Below, one piece after another: positions 30,089 to 43,738 of a stretch of DNA of 64,000 nucleotides (the stretch's first letter is position 1; every line of letters begins with the position of its first letter). The notes below the pieces were generated by a model. That model was not told the DNA's origin, made no database searches, and saw only the letters and a program-made list of their open reading frames with translations. The position numbers and the translations under genes are program-made. Source of the DNA: Arthrobacter sp. FW306-2-2C-D06B (GTDB lineage Bacteria; Actinomycetota; Actinomycetes; Actinomycetales; Micrococcaceae). The stretch is taken from contig NZ_CP084560.1 of assembly GCF_021789175.1 (NCBI RefSeq), positions 62,001 through 126,000 of the forward strand. Direction: 5' to 3'.

Positions 30089-30624
30089 GTTCCGGTTTCA
30101 CGAAAGCCATCCTGGCCCTCGGCAGCAACTTGGGCGAGCGGAACGACACACTGTCCACCGCCGTTGCCGACCTCGTTGATCGCCCGGAAATCCGCCTGCT
30201 CGGTGTCTCTCCCGTGGTGCAGACCAAAGCCGTGGGCGGGCCCGCGGGGCAACCGGATTTCCTCAACATGGTGATTGCCATTGAGACGACCCTTGCGCCG
30301 CTGGAACTCTTGAAGCACTGCCACGACGTCGAACAAATGCACCACCGGGTCCGCGAGGTCCGCTGGGGCCCCCGCACATTGGACGTGGACATCATCGTCT
30401 ACGGCGAACTCGCGAGCGACGACGAAACGCTGACTCTGCCTCATCCGCGTGCTGCGGAGCGCGCCTTCGTGCTCTATCCATGGGCCCTCTTGGACCCTGC
30501 GGCGCGGCTCAACGGTGAAAGCGTCGCCGAGCTGGCCGCCAAGGCAGAGGACTTTCCCGGGCTTCGGCCTTTTGACGGGTTCGACGGATCCGGCAGCGTC
30601 GCTGCCGCGGGAGCGGTGGAATAG
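30085..30624 (+). CDS. folK: 2-amino-4-hydroxy-6-hydroxymethyldihydropteridine diphosphokinase
   Basis: Pyrophosphorylates hydroxymethyl-dihydropterin for FolP. 179 residues with AILALGSNLGERNDTL (N-terminal), the GQPDFLNMVIAIET strand and the signature RWGPRTLDVDIIVYG with catalytic aspartates. ATG overlaps folB by 4 bases, completing the folE-P-B-K set, which is co-oriented and tightly spaced and so very probably one operon. Confidence 0.95.
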   Translation: MSSGFTKAILALGSNLGERNDTLSTAVADLVDRPEIRLLGVSPVVQTKAVGGPAGQPDFLNMVIAIETTLAPLELLKHCHDVEQMHHRVREVRWGPRTLDVDIIVYGELASDDETLTLPHPRAAERAFVLYPWALLDPAARLNGESVAELAAKAEDFPGLRPFDGFDGSGSVAAAGAVE

Positions 30625-30627
30625 TCC

Positions 30628-31149
30628 ATGAAGGCCATGCGTCCGCTTTTGTTGGCGATCATCGCCGTCGTTCTTGCCGCAATTGGCTGGCTGACCACCG
30701 TGCTCACCACGCGCTACAGCATGGCGACGCCGGTGCTTCCTCCTTCCGCGTTGGTGACCATGGGCTTCATCGCCGTGCTCACCTTGATCATGGGCATAAG
30801 GGTCCTGCGATGGCGCAACGGCAAGAAGAAGACCATGCTCAACCCCATCCTGGCCGCGCGAACCCTGATTCTGGCCCAGGCCTGCGCTTATGCGGGCACC
30901 GTGCTGCTGGGCTGGCACGCGGGAATCGTGATTGAGCAACTCCGGCTTTGGAGCTTCCGCAGTGACCAAGGCATCTTGTGGCTCGCGCTGATCATGGGCG
31001 GCGGCGGTCTCATCATGACCGTCGTGGGGCTCGTGGTGGAGCGGTTCTGCCGAATTCCTCCGGAAGACCTGGAAGGCGGCCCGGGCGTCAGGGATCCACA
31101 CCGTGGCGAGGCCAAGGGCGAAGGCGAATATGCATACCGAGGCGATTGA
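30628..31149 (+). CDS. DUF3180 membrane protein
   Basis: 173 residues with four predicted membrane helices (about 5-25, 38-57, 77-97, 118-139) and a charged C-terminal tail. It belongs to DUF3180, which regularly sits directly behind folK in Actinobacteria; no function is known. ATG 30628 lies 3 bp after the folK stop; ATG 30637 (MRPLLLA) is the alternative start. Its tail overlaps the next gene by 20 bases in another frame. Confidence 0.8.
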   Translation: MKAMRPLLLAIIAVVLAAIGWLTTVLTTRYSMATPVLPPSALVTMGFIAVLTLIMGIRVLRWRNGKKKTMLNPILAARTLILAQACAYAGTVLLGWHAGIVIEQLRLWSFRSDQGILWLALIMGGGGLIMTVVGLVVERFCRIPPEDLEGGPGVRDPHRGEAKGEGEYAYRGD

Positions 31150-31642
31150 TCCTCCTGGCATCCAGTGGCTGCGTGTATCGCCGAAATACGTGACGGTGCG
31201 GCTCGTCGAGTGGGCTATCGGGAACGTGATCACGATCGGCCTGTTCAGCCTGCCCTTGCTCTTCGTGGCACTGGGATGGTGGAAGTGGCCGCCATTGTGG
31301 CTGGCCGTCGCCGTTCCCGCAGCCTTTCTGTTGCTTGCCCTGTGGCGGCTCGTGTTGATCCCGAGGCAAGTGAGGGCCATCGGCTATGCGGAACGCGACG
31401 AAGACCTGCTGATCCGCCGCGGCATCTTCTTCCAGCGGACCATGGTGGTTCCCTACGGCCGGATGCAGTACGTCGATGTCGCGGTTGGACCCGTTGAGCG
31501 GGTCTTGGGGCTGTGCAACCTCAAACTCCACACCGCCTCGGCTGGAACCAACGCCCACCTGCCCGGACTTCCCGCCACTGAAGGTGCGCGGCTGCGCGAG
31601 CAGCTTTCGGCCCGCGGCGAAGCGAGGCTGGCCGGGCTGTGA
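31130..31642 (+). CDS. PH (YdbS-like) domain membrane protein
   Basis: 170 residues: two membrane helices (about 27-47 and 52-70), then a bacterial PH domain (bPH_2) with RNGIF-like LLIRRGIFFQRTMVVPYGRMQYVDVAVGP. Relatives occur in pairs with a larger three-domain protein, as here; the pair is likely an envelope complex, with some members linked to bacteriocin or antibiotic tolerance. I place the start at ATG 31130 inside the end of the DUF3180 gene. Its stop overlaps the next GTG by 4 bases. Confidence 0.8.
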   Translation: MHTEAIDPPGIQWLRVSPKYVTVRLVEWAIGNVITIGLFSLPLLFVALGWWKWPPLWLAVAVPAAFLLLALWRLVLIPRQVRAIGYAERDEDLLIRRGIFFQRTMVVPYGRMQYVDVAVGPVERVLGLCNLKLHTASAGTNAHLPGLPATEGARLREQLSARGEARLAGL

Positions 31643-33138
31643 CCCAGGAACAGGCCGTCGTCGACGGCGACTGGCACCGCGTCCACCCGGCGTCGCCATT
31701 CGTTCGGGGATGGGTGGCACTTGCGGCGATCATCTATTTCTTCGGCCGCGATACCTTCGAACGGGCCCTTCAAGGCCGCGGGACCATTGGCGACAACTTC
31801 AACGAACGCACGCTTTGGCTTCTGGCCGGGGGCGGCGTCGTGCTGTTACTGGCTTTGGGGTCCTTCGTCCTCAGCTGGTATTTCACCCGGTATCAGCTTG
31901 CCGAAGGCTATGTCCGGGTCAACACGGGGTTCCTGTTCAAACAGCAGCGACAGGCGCGGCTTGACCGGGTCCAGGCCATCGACATCGTGCAGCCCCTGCT
32001 CGCCCGGATTTTCGGTCTCGCGGAGCTGAAGTTCGAGGTGGCCGACGCCGGCCACTCGGCGGTGCGGCTCTCGTACCTCAGGCTCGCGCAGGCCAAACAG
32101 CTCCGTGCCACCATCCTGGGCCGGGCAGCCGGTATTGCCGACGGGAGCGAAACGGTCCAGGTGCCCGAGGCACCCGAGCAGGTGGTGCTCTACGTGCCGC
32201 CTGGAAGGCTTGTCGGTTCGCTCATCCTGAGCGAGCAAAGCCTCTTCATTGTGCTCAGCGCCCTCGCGTCGGTCCTGGTGTCAGTGCTGACCGAGTCCCG
32301 GGCCTTCATCCTTTACCTGATACCGGCAATCCTCGGCTTGGGCACCGCCTACTGGCGCTCGTTCAACACCGGCTACAACTTTACGGCGGCAATTTCCCCG
32401 GACGGGATCCGTCTGCGCTACGGACTCCTGGATACCCGGGCCCAGACCGTGCCTCCCGGCCGCATCCAGGCGCTCAAGGTCACGCAGCCGCCGCTGTGGC
32501 GCGTTCTCGGCTGGTATCGGATCCACGTGAACGTTGCCGGCTACGGTGAACACCACCGCAGCGAAGGCGAACACCGGACCTTGCTGCTTCCAGTCGGTCG
32601 GAAGCCCGAGGTGATGATGATGCTCTCCCTCGTCTTGCCCGATCCTGGTACCGCCGACCCTGAGCGCGTGTTCACCGCCGGGTTGACCGGCCTGGATTCC
32701 AGCGCCGGCTTTGTCACCACCCCCAAGCGTGCCTGGATACTTTCCCCGCTGGGTTGGCGACGCAACGGCTTCCTTTCAACGGACACGGCCCTGCTGCTGC
32801 GCTCCGGCCGTTTGTGGCGGAAGCTGGTGATGGTCCCGCACCAACGAACCCAGTCCATCGCCGTCCACCAAGGTCCGTTGGCCCGGCTGTTCGGCGTGGC
32901 CGACCTCGTGTTGCATACGACACCAGGGCCGGTGGCGCCCCGGCTCATCCAGGCAGCCACAGAGGAAGCACTCGGCTTGTTCGACCAGCAGGCAGCCCGG
33001 GCCCGGAAAGCCCGCAAACTGCAGAGTAGCGAGCAGTGGCTAGCGCAACTTCCGCCCGTGGCGATGCCGGCCCCGGCCCCGCCGACCACGCATGCCATGC
33101 AGCGTGCATCAACCCAGGAGGGACACGACCATGGCTAG
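31639..33138 (+). CDS. Multi-domain PH (YdbT-like) membrane protein
   Basis: 499 residues with three PH-type (bPH_2) repeats, recognisable by GFLFKQQRQARLDRVQAIDIVQP, LLDTRAQTVPPGRIQALKVTQPP and LWRKLVMVPHQRTQSIAVHQGP, each ending near a VLHTT/ELKFEVADAG strand, and membrane helices at about 22-38, 60-78 and 190-235. Partner of the preceding small PH protein. GTG start 31639 overlaps the previous stop, and its own end overlaps the DUF2520 gene by 8 bases. Confidence 0.82.
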   Translation: MTQEQAVVDGDWHRVHPASPFVRGWVALAAIIYFFGRDTFERALQGRGTIGDNFNERTLWLLAGGGVVLLLALGSFVLSWYFTRYQLAEGYVRVNTGFLFKQQRQARLDRVQAIDIVQPLLARIFGLAELKFEVADAGHSAVRLSYLRLAQAKQLRATILGRAAGIADGSETVQVPEAPEQVVLYVPPGRLVGSLILSEQSLFIVLSALASVLVSVLTESRAFILYLIPAILGLGTAYWRSFNTGYNFTAAISPDGIRLRYGLLDTRAQTVPPGRIQALKVTQPPLWRVLGWYRIHVNVAGYGEHHRSEGEHRTLLLPVGRKPEVMMMLSLVLPDPGTADPERVFTAGLTGLDSSAGFVTTPKRAWILSPLGWRRNGFLSTDTALLLRSGRLWRKLVMVPHQRTQSIAVHQGPLARLFGVADLVLHTTPGPVAPRLIQAATEEALGLFDQQAARARKARKLQSSEQWLAQLPPVAMPAPAPPTTHAMQRASTQEGHDHG

Positions 33139-34081
33139 GCCAGGACGACTCGGCGTAGGAATCATTGGCGCCGGCAAGGTGGGTGCCGTATTGGGTGCGG
33201 CCCTGCGCGGAGCCGAGCACGCCGTCGTCGGGGTTTCCGCAGTGTCGGAAGCGAGCCGGGAGCGGGCGGAGACGCTGCTGCCGGGGGTCCCGATCCTCGA
33301 AATCCAGGAGATCGTGGAACGGTCCGAGTTGGTGCTCCTCGCCGTTCCGGACGATGCCCTCGGCGAACTAGTGACAGGACTGGCCAAGCTCGGAGCGTGG
33401 CAGCCCGGACAGCTCGTGGCGCACACTTCCGGCCGCTTCGGCGTCGGAATACTGAAGCCGGTCCGCGCGGCAGGTGCCATTCCGCTCGCCCTCCACCCGG
33501 CCATGACGTTCACGGGCATGAGCCTGGACCTGACCCGGCTTTTGGACTGCACTTTCGGGGTCACCGCCGACGCCGCGATGTTGCCCATCGCCCAAGCCCT
33601 CGTGGTGGAGATGGGTGCCGAACCGGTGGCCATTGCCGAGGCCGACCGCACGCTTTACCACGCAGCCCTCGCGCACAGCTCGAACCACATGGTCACCCTT
33701 GTGGCCCAGTCATCCCAACTGCTTCGGGACATCGGCGTCGACGCGCCGGAACGAATGCTCGGCCCGTTGCTCCGCGCCACCTTGGAAAACGCTCTGGCCT
33801 CAGGCGAGTCCGCGTTGACCGGGCCCGTGGCCCGCGGGGATGTGGGAACCGTGGCCGCCCATGCGGAGGCCCTCAAGGAGTACGACGGCGGTGCCGGCGG
33901 CGATGTCCTCGTCGCCTACCGGGCCATGGCGCGCGCCACGGCCCGCCGGGCGGTCAATCGCGGACTGTTAAAGCAGGGCCAGTTTGGCGACATCAACAAT
34001 GCCTTGGACGGCCCAGGCACGGCGGACAACGGTGAGGATCGTCCAGGCAGCGACGCTGCCGGGACGCAGGAAGGAAACTGA
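33131..34081 (+). CDS. Rossmann-like/DUF2520 domain protein
   Basis: 316 residues: an N-terminal NAD(P)-binding fold with GIIGAGKVG (10-18), [10 protein letters not shown] and HTSGRFG, then a helical DUF2520 domain with LHPAMTFTG, a ketopantoate/prephenate dehydrogenase-like architecture. It directly precedes panC by 2 bp. Given that position it could supply pantoate, but the fold alone does not prove ketopantoate reductase activity. ATG 33131 has AGGAGGG upstream. Confidence 0.82.
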   Translation: MARPGRLGVGIIGAGKVGAVLGAALRGAEHAVVGVSAVSEASRERAETLLPGVPILEIQEIVERSELVLLAVPDDALGELVTGLAKLGAWQPGQLVAHTSGRFGVGILKPVRAAGAIPLALHPAMTFTGMSLDLTRLLDCTFGVTADAAMLPIAQALVVEMGAEPVAIAEADRTLYHAALAHSSNHMVTLVAQSSQLLRDIGVDAPERMLGPLLRATLENALASGESALTGPVARGDVGTVAAHAEALKEYDGGAGGDVLVAYRAMARATARRAVNRGLLKQGQFGDINNALDGPGTADNGEDRPGSDAAGTQEGN

Positions 34082-34083
34082 GA

Positions 34084-34986
34084 ATGGCCATCAAACTTGT
34101 GACCACCGCGGCGGAACTGCGGGCCGAAAGCGCGCGGTTGCTCGCGGAAAAGCGCGGCAGCTCGCAAGGCCTCGTCCCCACGATGGGAGCGCTGCACACC
34201 GGTCACGCAGCACTGGCCCGCACCGCCGTCGAGCAGAACGACGTGGTGGTGGTCTCCATCTTCGTGAACCCCCTGCAATTCGGCGAGGCCGCGGACCTCG
34301 AACGCTACCCGCGCACGCTCGATGCCGATATGGCCCTCCTTGACGCCGAGGGCGTGGATCTCGTCTTCGCCCCTTCCGTTGACGAGGTTTATCCCGGCGG
34401 GGAGCCGTTGGTCCGGGTGACTTCGGGACCACTGGGCGAGAAATGGGAGGGGGCCTCGCGTCCCGGCCACTTCGACGGCGCCCTCACTGTGGTCGCCAAA
34501 CTGCTGCACTACGGCCTGCCTGGCGGTCCAGCCGCCGACGGCGGTGCTGCCGCGTACCGCGCGTACTTCGGCCAGAAGGATGCCCAGCAGTTAGCCCTCG
34601 TGAAGAGGATGGTGGCCGATCTCAGCTTTCCGGTGGACATCGTGGCCGTGCCGACCGTGCGCAACACGGAAGGGCTGGCGCTTTCCAGCCGGAACCGTTT
34701 CCTTTCCGAAGAAGAGCAAGAAGCCGCACTGGTGCTGTCCCGCGCCCTTCGCCTCCTCGAGTCCCGCGCCCTGGCGAACGAACCGCTCGAGCTGGACTCC
34801 GCCGTCGCGCTCGTTGAATCCCAGCCCCTCGTGAAGCTGGACTATTTCGACGTCGTCGACCCCCGGACGCTGGAACCGCTCGCGGAAAACTGCAAGGAAA
34901 CTCCGTTCCGCGGTGAAGGGCTTGCGATCATCGCGGCGAAGGTCGGGCCCGTGCGCTTGATTGACAACGTGCCGCTGAGTTCCTGA
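34084..34986 (+). CDS. panC: Pantoate--beta-alanine ligase
   Basis: Condenses pantoate and beta-alanine to pantothenate in coenzyme A synthesis. 300 residues with [13 protein letters not shown] (32-44, HIGH-type nucleotide loop), [18 protein letters not shown], the [20 protein letters not shown] block and the KMSKS-like SSRNRFLS. It follows the DUF2520 gene by 2 bp, so the two are cotranscribed. The downstream gene is separated by 138 bases. Confidence 0.95.
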   Translation: MAIKLVTTAAELRAESARLLAEKRGSSQGLVPTMGALHTGHAALARTAVEQNDVVVVSIFVNPLQFGEAADLERYPRTLDADMALLDAEGVDLVFAPSVDEVYPGGEPLVRVTSGPLGEKWEGASRPGHFDGALTVVAKLLHYGLPGGPAADGGAAAYRAYFGQKDAQQLALVKRMVADLSFPVDIVAVPTVRNTEGLALSSRNRFLSEEEQEAALVLSRALRLLESRALANEPLELDSAVALVESQPLVKLDYFDVVDPRTLEPLAENCKETPFRGEGLAIIAAKVGPVRLIDNVPLSS

Positions 34987-35124
34987 ACACTCTTAACTTT
35001 CGGATGCCCGTACGCAAACGTTTGGATTAAGCTGCTGACGGGAATGCGGTTGAGGCTTAGACTGTTGCAATCTTCATCGGTGCCGAGCGCCGGAAACCAT
35101 CGCACCCAAAGCTGAGGGATCCTC

Positions 35125-36573
35125 ATGTCTACCGACGTCACATCAGACGCGTCCGGCAGCCCCGTGCCGGAAGCGGGGACACAACAAGCCAGCGACAGGA
35201 TGTCGCGCGAGTCTGTCACCATCATCGTCACGCTACTTGTGGCCACCTTCGTGGTGATCCTCAACGAGACCATCATGAACGTCGCCTTGCAGCGGCTCAT
35301 GACGGACCTCAACGTCGACGCACCCACAGTCCAGTGGCTCTCCACCGGATTCATGCTGACGATGGCCGTGGTCATACCCACCACAGGCTTCATCCTCCAG
35401 AGGCTCACCACTAGGGCTGCGTTCCTTCTGGCGATCGGACTGTTCAGCGCCGGCACCCTGCTCGCGGCACTAGCCCCGGGTTTTGGAGTGCTCTTGTTGG
35501 CTCGGATCGTCCAAGCGGGCGGCACCGCGATCATGCTCCCGCTGCTGATGACAACCATTTTGACCCTGGTGCCCCTGTCCCGCCGGGGGGCGGTGATGGG
35601 CAACGTGACCATCGCGATTTCGGTTGCGCCGGCGCTGGGCCCCACGGTTTCCGGCATCATCCTTGACCACTTCTCGTGGCGATTCATGTTCGTCTTCGTG
35701 CTTCCGGTGGCCTTGCTGGCCATGGGCATCGGTGCCAAGTTCCTCACAAACGTTGGCGAGCGAGGCAATGTGAGGCTGGACTTCGTCTCGGTGGTCCTGA
35801 CCGTTCCTGCGTTCGGCGGGTTGGTCTATGGGCTGAGCCAGATCGGCGGCCACACGGGAGCAACCGCCGTGCCGATCGTTGCGCTGGTGATCGGTGTCTT
35901 GTGCATGGTGGCCTTCGTTCTCCGCCAGCTCAAATTGCAGAAGTCCGACGCGCCCTTGCTGGACCTCAGGGCATTCAACTTCCGCATGTTCACGGTGTCG
36001 GTCCTGCTCATGGTGGTTGCCATGATGGCCCTGTTCGGCGGAGTGATCCTGTTGCCGCTCTACCTCCAGAACGTCCTCCACCTGCAGCCGATGGAGACCG
36101 GCCTCGCGCTCCTTCCGGGCGGCTTGGCGATGGGCCTGCTCGGGCCGGTTGTCGGCAGGTTGTTCGACAAGATAGGTCCGCTGCCGCTGACTGTGACAGG
36201 TTCCATCCTGCTGGTACTCACGCTGTGGCAGTTCTCGATGCTCACCGCGGCTAGCCCCTTGTGGTGGGTCGTGGTCCTGTACGCAGTACTCAGCCTTGGC
36301 TTGGCTTTGCTGTTCACGCCGGCGTTTACCACCGGCCTCAACCCGCTCCCGCCCCACCTCTACTCGCATGGCTCGGCCATCATGAGCACGCTGCAGCAGG
36401 TGGCGGGAGCCGCAGGGACGGCACTCCTGGTTTCGATCTTCGCCGTGGTCTCGGCCTCGTCCGGCTTTGTGGCCGGGATGCAGGCCGCCTTCCTGACAGC
36501 CACTTTGATTGCGGTGCTTGCCGTAGTGCTGTCCACCATGATGCGCAAGACCGAGGGCGCAGCCGGGCACTAG
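35125..36573 (+). CDS. MFS exporter, DHA2 (EmrB/QacA) type
   Basis: 482 residues with about 14 membrane helices. The first carries NETIMNVALQRLM, the DHA2 family signature, followed by VQWLSTGFMLTMAVVIPTTGFI and the antiporter motif C-like GGTAIMLPLLMTTIL and APALGPTVSGIILDH. Likely a proton-driven multidrug or toxic-compound exporter; substrate unknown. ATG 35125 has GAGGGAT upstream. No regulator gene is adjacent. It is the last protein gene before the first rRNA operon. Confidence 0.85.
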   Translation: MSTDVTSDASGSPVPEAGTQQASDRMSRESVTIIVTLLVATFVVILNETIMNVALQRLMTDLNVDAPTVQWLSTGFMLTMAVVIPTTGFILQRLTTRAAFLLAIGLFSAGTLLAALAPGFGVLLLARIVQAGGTAIMLPLLMTTILTLVPLSRRGAVMGNVTIAISVAPALGPTVSGIILDHFSWRFMFVFVLPVALLAMGIGAKFLTNVGERGNVRLDFVSVVLTVPAFGGLVYGLSQIGGHTGATAVPIVALVIGVLCMVAFVLRQLKLQKSDAPLLDLRAFNFRMFTVSVLLMVVAMMALFGGVILLPLYLQNVLHLQPMETGLALLPGGLAMGLLGPVVGRLFDKIGPLPLTVTGSILLVLTLWQFSMLTAASPLWWVVVLYAVLSLGLALLFTPAFTTGLNPLPPHLYSHGSAIMSTLQQVAGAAGTALLVSIFAVVSASSGFVAGMQAAFLTATLIAVLAVVLSTMMRKTEGAAGH

Positions 36574-36723
36574 TGGCTTTTGTTTGCTGGTGCGGCGCGT
36601 TGTTTGTGATGCACGGCATGTTTGTGGCTTGCGGCCCTAAAGGCTTTCATTCAGGTGGCGCTGGGCCCGAAATCGCCGTGTTGTAGCGGGTTTTGGAGCG
36701 CAGGATGGTGGTACGGGGGTGAT

Positions 36724-36752
36724 TTGCGCCGGGTCTTGGGGGTGTGTAAAGT
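36724..36752 (+). promoter_or_regulatory. Promoter of rRNA operon 1
   Basis: -35 TTGCGC (36724-36729), 17-base spacer, -10 TAAAGT (36747-36752). The second operon has the same -35 and spacer at an equivalent place although the flanks differ, which supports the call. Confidence 0.65.
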
Positions 36753-37174
36753 AGTTCGAGTCGCCGCCGCTGATGCGGAAAAATTGCGACAGACTCCCTT
36801 CCAAATGGAAACCAAATTCCTGGTTCGCTTTTGTGCGTTCCGGTGTGGTTTCCCGGGGGTCACGGATGATGTTTTGTCCGGTGCGGTTCCCGGGATCGGG
36901 AGTTGTGCGGAGAGAGTGCATCTGGTAAGTTTGGGAAGTTGCTCCGGAGCGAGTCTGGGCCCTTTGGGGTGTGGGTGGTGCCGGGTGTGTCTGTTGTTTG
37001 AGAACTCAATAGTGTGCCAAGTTTGTTGATACCGATTTTTTATTAAATTGGTTGTTTTGGCTGGTCCTGTGTCACCTCCGTGGTGCGGGGCTGGTTTTTT
37101 ACAGCTGGTTTCAAATTTTGTGCAGCCGTTCTGCCGTTATTTCCGGTGGTTGTGGTTGTGTCTGTTTTTGTTTT
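36753..37174 (+). other. Leader of rRNA operon 1, with antitermination-type box
   Basis: No gene. Unique sequence up to 36923, then sequence shared with operon 2 from 36924. TTTGAGAACTCAATAGTG (36997-37014) resembles the boxA-bearing leader element of actinobacterial rRNA operons; a variant recurs in the 16S-23S spacer at 39095-39112. Confidence 0.55.
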
Positions 37175-42396
<5,222 letters not shown>

Positions 42397-42550
42397 CACA
42401 CAAACACGATCACTGCTTGCGTCCACTATGTGGTTCCCGAACAACAACCCGACCGCGGGTGTGTTCCTGGAACCGAACAACTGAATAACAACACCACAGT
42501 TGTAACCACCAGTCTTCCCACCCCGCACCCGTGCGGGGACGGGTAACAAG

Positions 42551-42668
42551 GTTACGGCGGTCATAGCGTGGGGGAAACGCCCGGTCCCATTCCGAACCCG
42601 GAAGCTAAGACCCACAGCGCCGATGGTACTGCACCCGGGAGGGTGTGGGAGAGTAGGACACCGCCGGA
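42551..42668 (+). rRNA. rrf: 5S ribosomal RNA, operon 1
   Basis: About 118 nt: GTTACGGCGGTCATAGCG at the 5' end, CCCATTCCGAACCCGGAAGC in loop B/C and the complementary 3' ACACCGCCGGAC. Ends approximate. Confidence 0.95.
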
Positions 42669-42683
42669 CAACCATTAACGGCC

Positions 42684-42711
42684 GGGCCCCGACACACACG
42701 TGCCGGGGCCC
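42684..42711 (+). terminator. Terminator hairpin of rRNA operon 1
   Basis: 12-bp GC-rich stem with one mismatch (42684-42695 with 42700-42711, 4-nt loop) 16 bases after 5S. Only a short T-stretch (CATTTAA) follows. The same hairpin follows operon 2. Confidence 0.75.
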
Positions 42712-42746
42712 GACCCATTTAAACACCCACGCCCCAAACACACCCC

Positions 42747-42880
42747 CATATCAACGGTTGCGGAACGACCCCGGCTCACCTATGTGCCGGAAAACCCGAA
42801 CCCCGACTCACGTATGTGCCGGAAATCCCAAACGCCCGCTCACATATCAACGGCTGGGGGCGGACGCCCGCTCACCTATG
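42747..42880. repeat. Cluster of irregular GCTCAC(A/C/G)TATG repeats
   Basis: Units of about 30 bases: CGGCTCACCTATGTGCCGGA (42772), CCGACTCACGTATGTGCCGG (42803), CGCCCGCTCACATATCAACG (42833) and CGCCCGCTCACCTATG (42865), with CATATCAACGG also at 42747. They fill the gap between the rRNA terminator and gntR. The inverse orientation of the same element follows operon 2. Confidence 0.6.
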
Positions 42881-42912
42881 GACCCCTCCGAGATGCGGGT
42901 TCGCGTCACCCG

Positions 42913-42918
42913 TACAAT
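42913..42918 (+). promoter_or_regulatory. -10 hexamer of gntR, leaderless arrangement
   Basis: TACAAT lies 6 nt before the ATG at 42925; no Shine-Dalgarno fits between them. Confidence 0.5.
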
Positions 42919-42924
42919 GTCAGG

Positions 42925-43653
42925 ATGAGTAGCATGCAACAGGTTACTCCCGGGGTGTCGCTGACAGCGCAGGCCACAGACATGCTGCGGGCGGCAATCA
43001 CGTCCGGCGAGATGAGGCCCGGGGAGCATTATTCCGCGATCGGGCTAGCCGAGAGACTCGGCGTGTCCAGGACGCCTGTACGTGAGGCTCTGCAGCTGCT
43101 CGAAAAGGAGGGCATTGTCCGGATCGAGAAGAACCGCGGTGTTCGGGTGCTACAGATTTCACTTGATGAGATTGTCCAGATCTTCCAGATCCGAATTCTT
43201 CTTGAGCCCCCTGCTGCGGCACGGGCCGCCGAGGTTATCAACAAGGATGACTTGGAGCGGTTCCGGGTGCTGCACGGGCGCATTCTGGATGCTGCCGCCG
43301 GCGATGATGGTCCAGGCACCCTCCACGCGGATAAAGAGTTCCATTTGTTTCTCATGGGATTGGCGGGTAATCCCCGGCTAACGGCGCTGGATGGTGAACT
43401 CCGCAATCTTGTTCTTGCGCAAGGGTTGGTAACCATCCCTTCAATCCGAAGCAGCCAGGACTTGGCCGACGACCGTCGAGGCATTCTCTATGCATTGGAG
43501 CGACAGGACCCGCAGGCTGCAGCGGCTGCGGTTCGCGAACATGTCACCCGCACCGCCCGGCTTCTCATTACAGGTGTTTGCGCGAAGACGCCCGGACTAT
43601 CCGCCGATGCGTATCTTGCGAAGCTGGATCAGCTGACGAAATTCCGCGGCTGA
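42925..43653 (+). CDS. GntR-family regulator with FCD domain
   Basis: 242 residues. N-terminal winged helix (about 15-76) with LAERLGVSRTPVREALQLLEKEGIV, the standard GntR recognition region, and a C-terminal FCD ligand domain (from about 82) with metal-binding candidates Asp136 and His140 in ADKEFHLFLM and the later REHVTRTA histidine. Such regulators usually repress adjacent catabolic genes and release DNA on binding a carboxylate or CoA-derived effector. A 12-bp palindrome overlapping the downstream promoter (43702-43713) is a plausible operator. ATG 42925. Confidence 0.88.
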   Translation: MSSMQQVTPGVSLTAQATDMLRAAITSGEMRPGEHYSAIGLAERLGVSRTPVREALQLLEKEGIVRIEKNRGVRVLQISLDEIVQIFQIRILLEPPAAARAAEVINKDDLERFRVLHGRILDAAAGDDGPGTLHADKEFHLFLMGLAGNPRLTALDGELRNLVLAQGLVTIPSIRSSQDLADDRRGILYALERQDPQAAAAAVREHVTRTARLLITGVCAKTPGLSADAYLAKLDQLTKFRG

Positions 43654-43674
43654 CTTCGATACGACCAAAAAGTG

Positions 43675-43713
43675 TTTACACGCCGGGAACGCTGCCCTAC
43701 AGTTGCATGCAAC
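43675..43713 (+). promoter_or_regulatory. Promoter and palindromic operator of the CoA-transferase gene
   Basis: -35 TTTACA (43675-43680), 17-base spacer, -10 TACAGT (43698-43703). The perfect palindrome GTTGCATGCAAC (43702-43713) overlaps the -10 end, a classic place for a repressor; the nearby ACATACAAC could be a further half-site. The adjacent GntR regulator is the obvious candidate. Confidence 0.6.
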
Positions 43714-43738
43714 ATACAACCATCGAAGGAGATATGTG

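Noticed and set aside
42747..42880. CRISPR array
   Set aside because: Repeats are irregular, differ from each other and have no uniform spacers; no cas genes are near.
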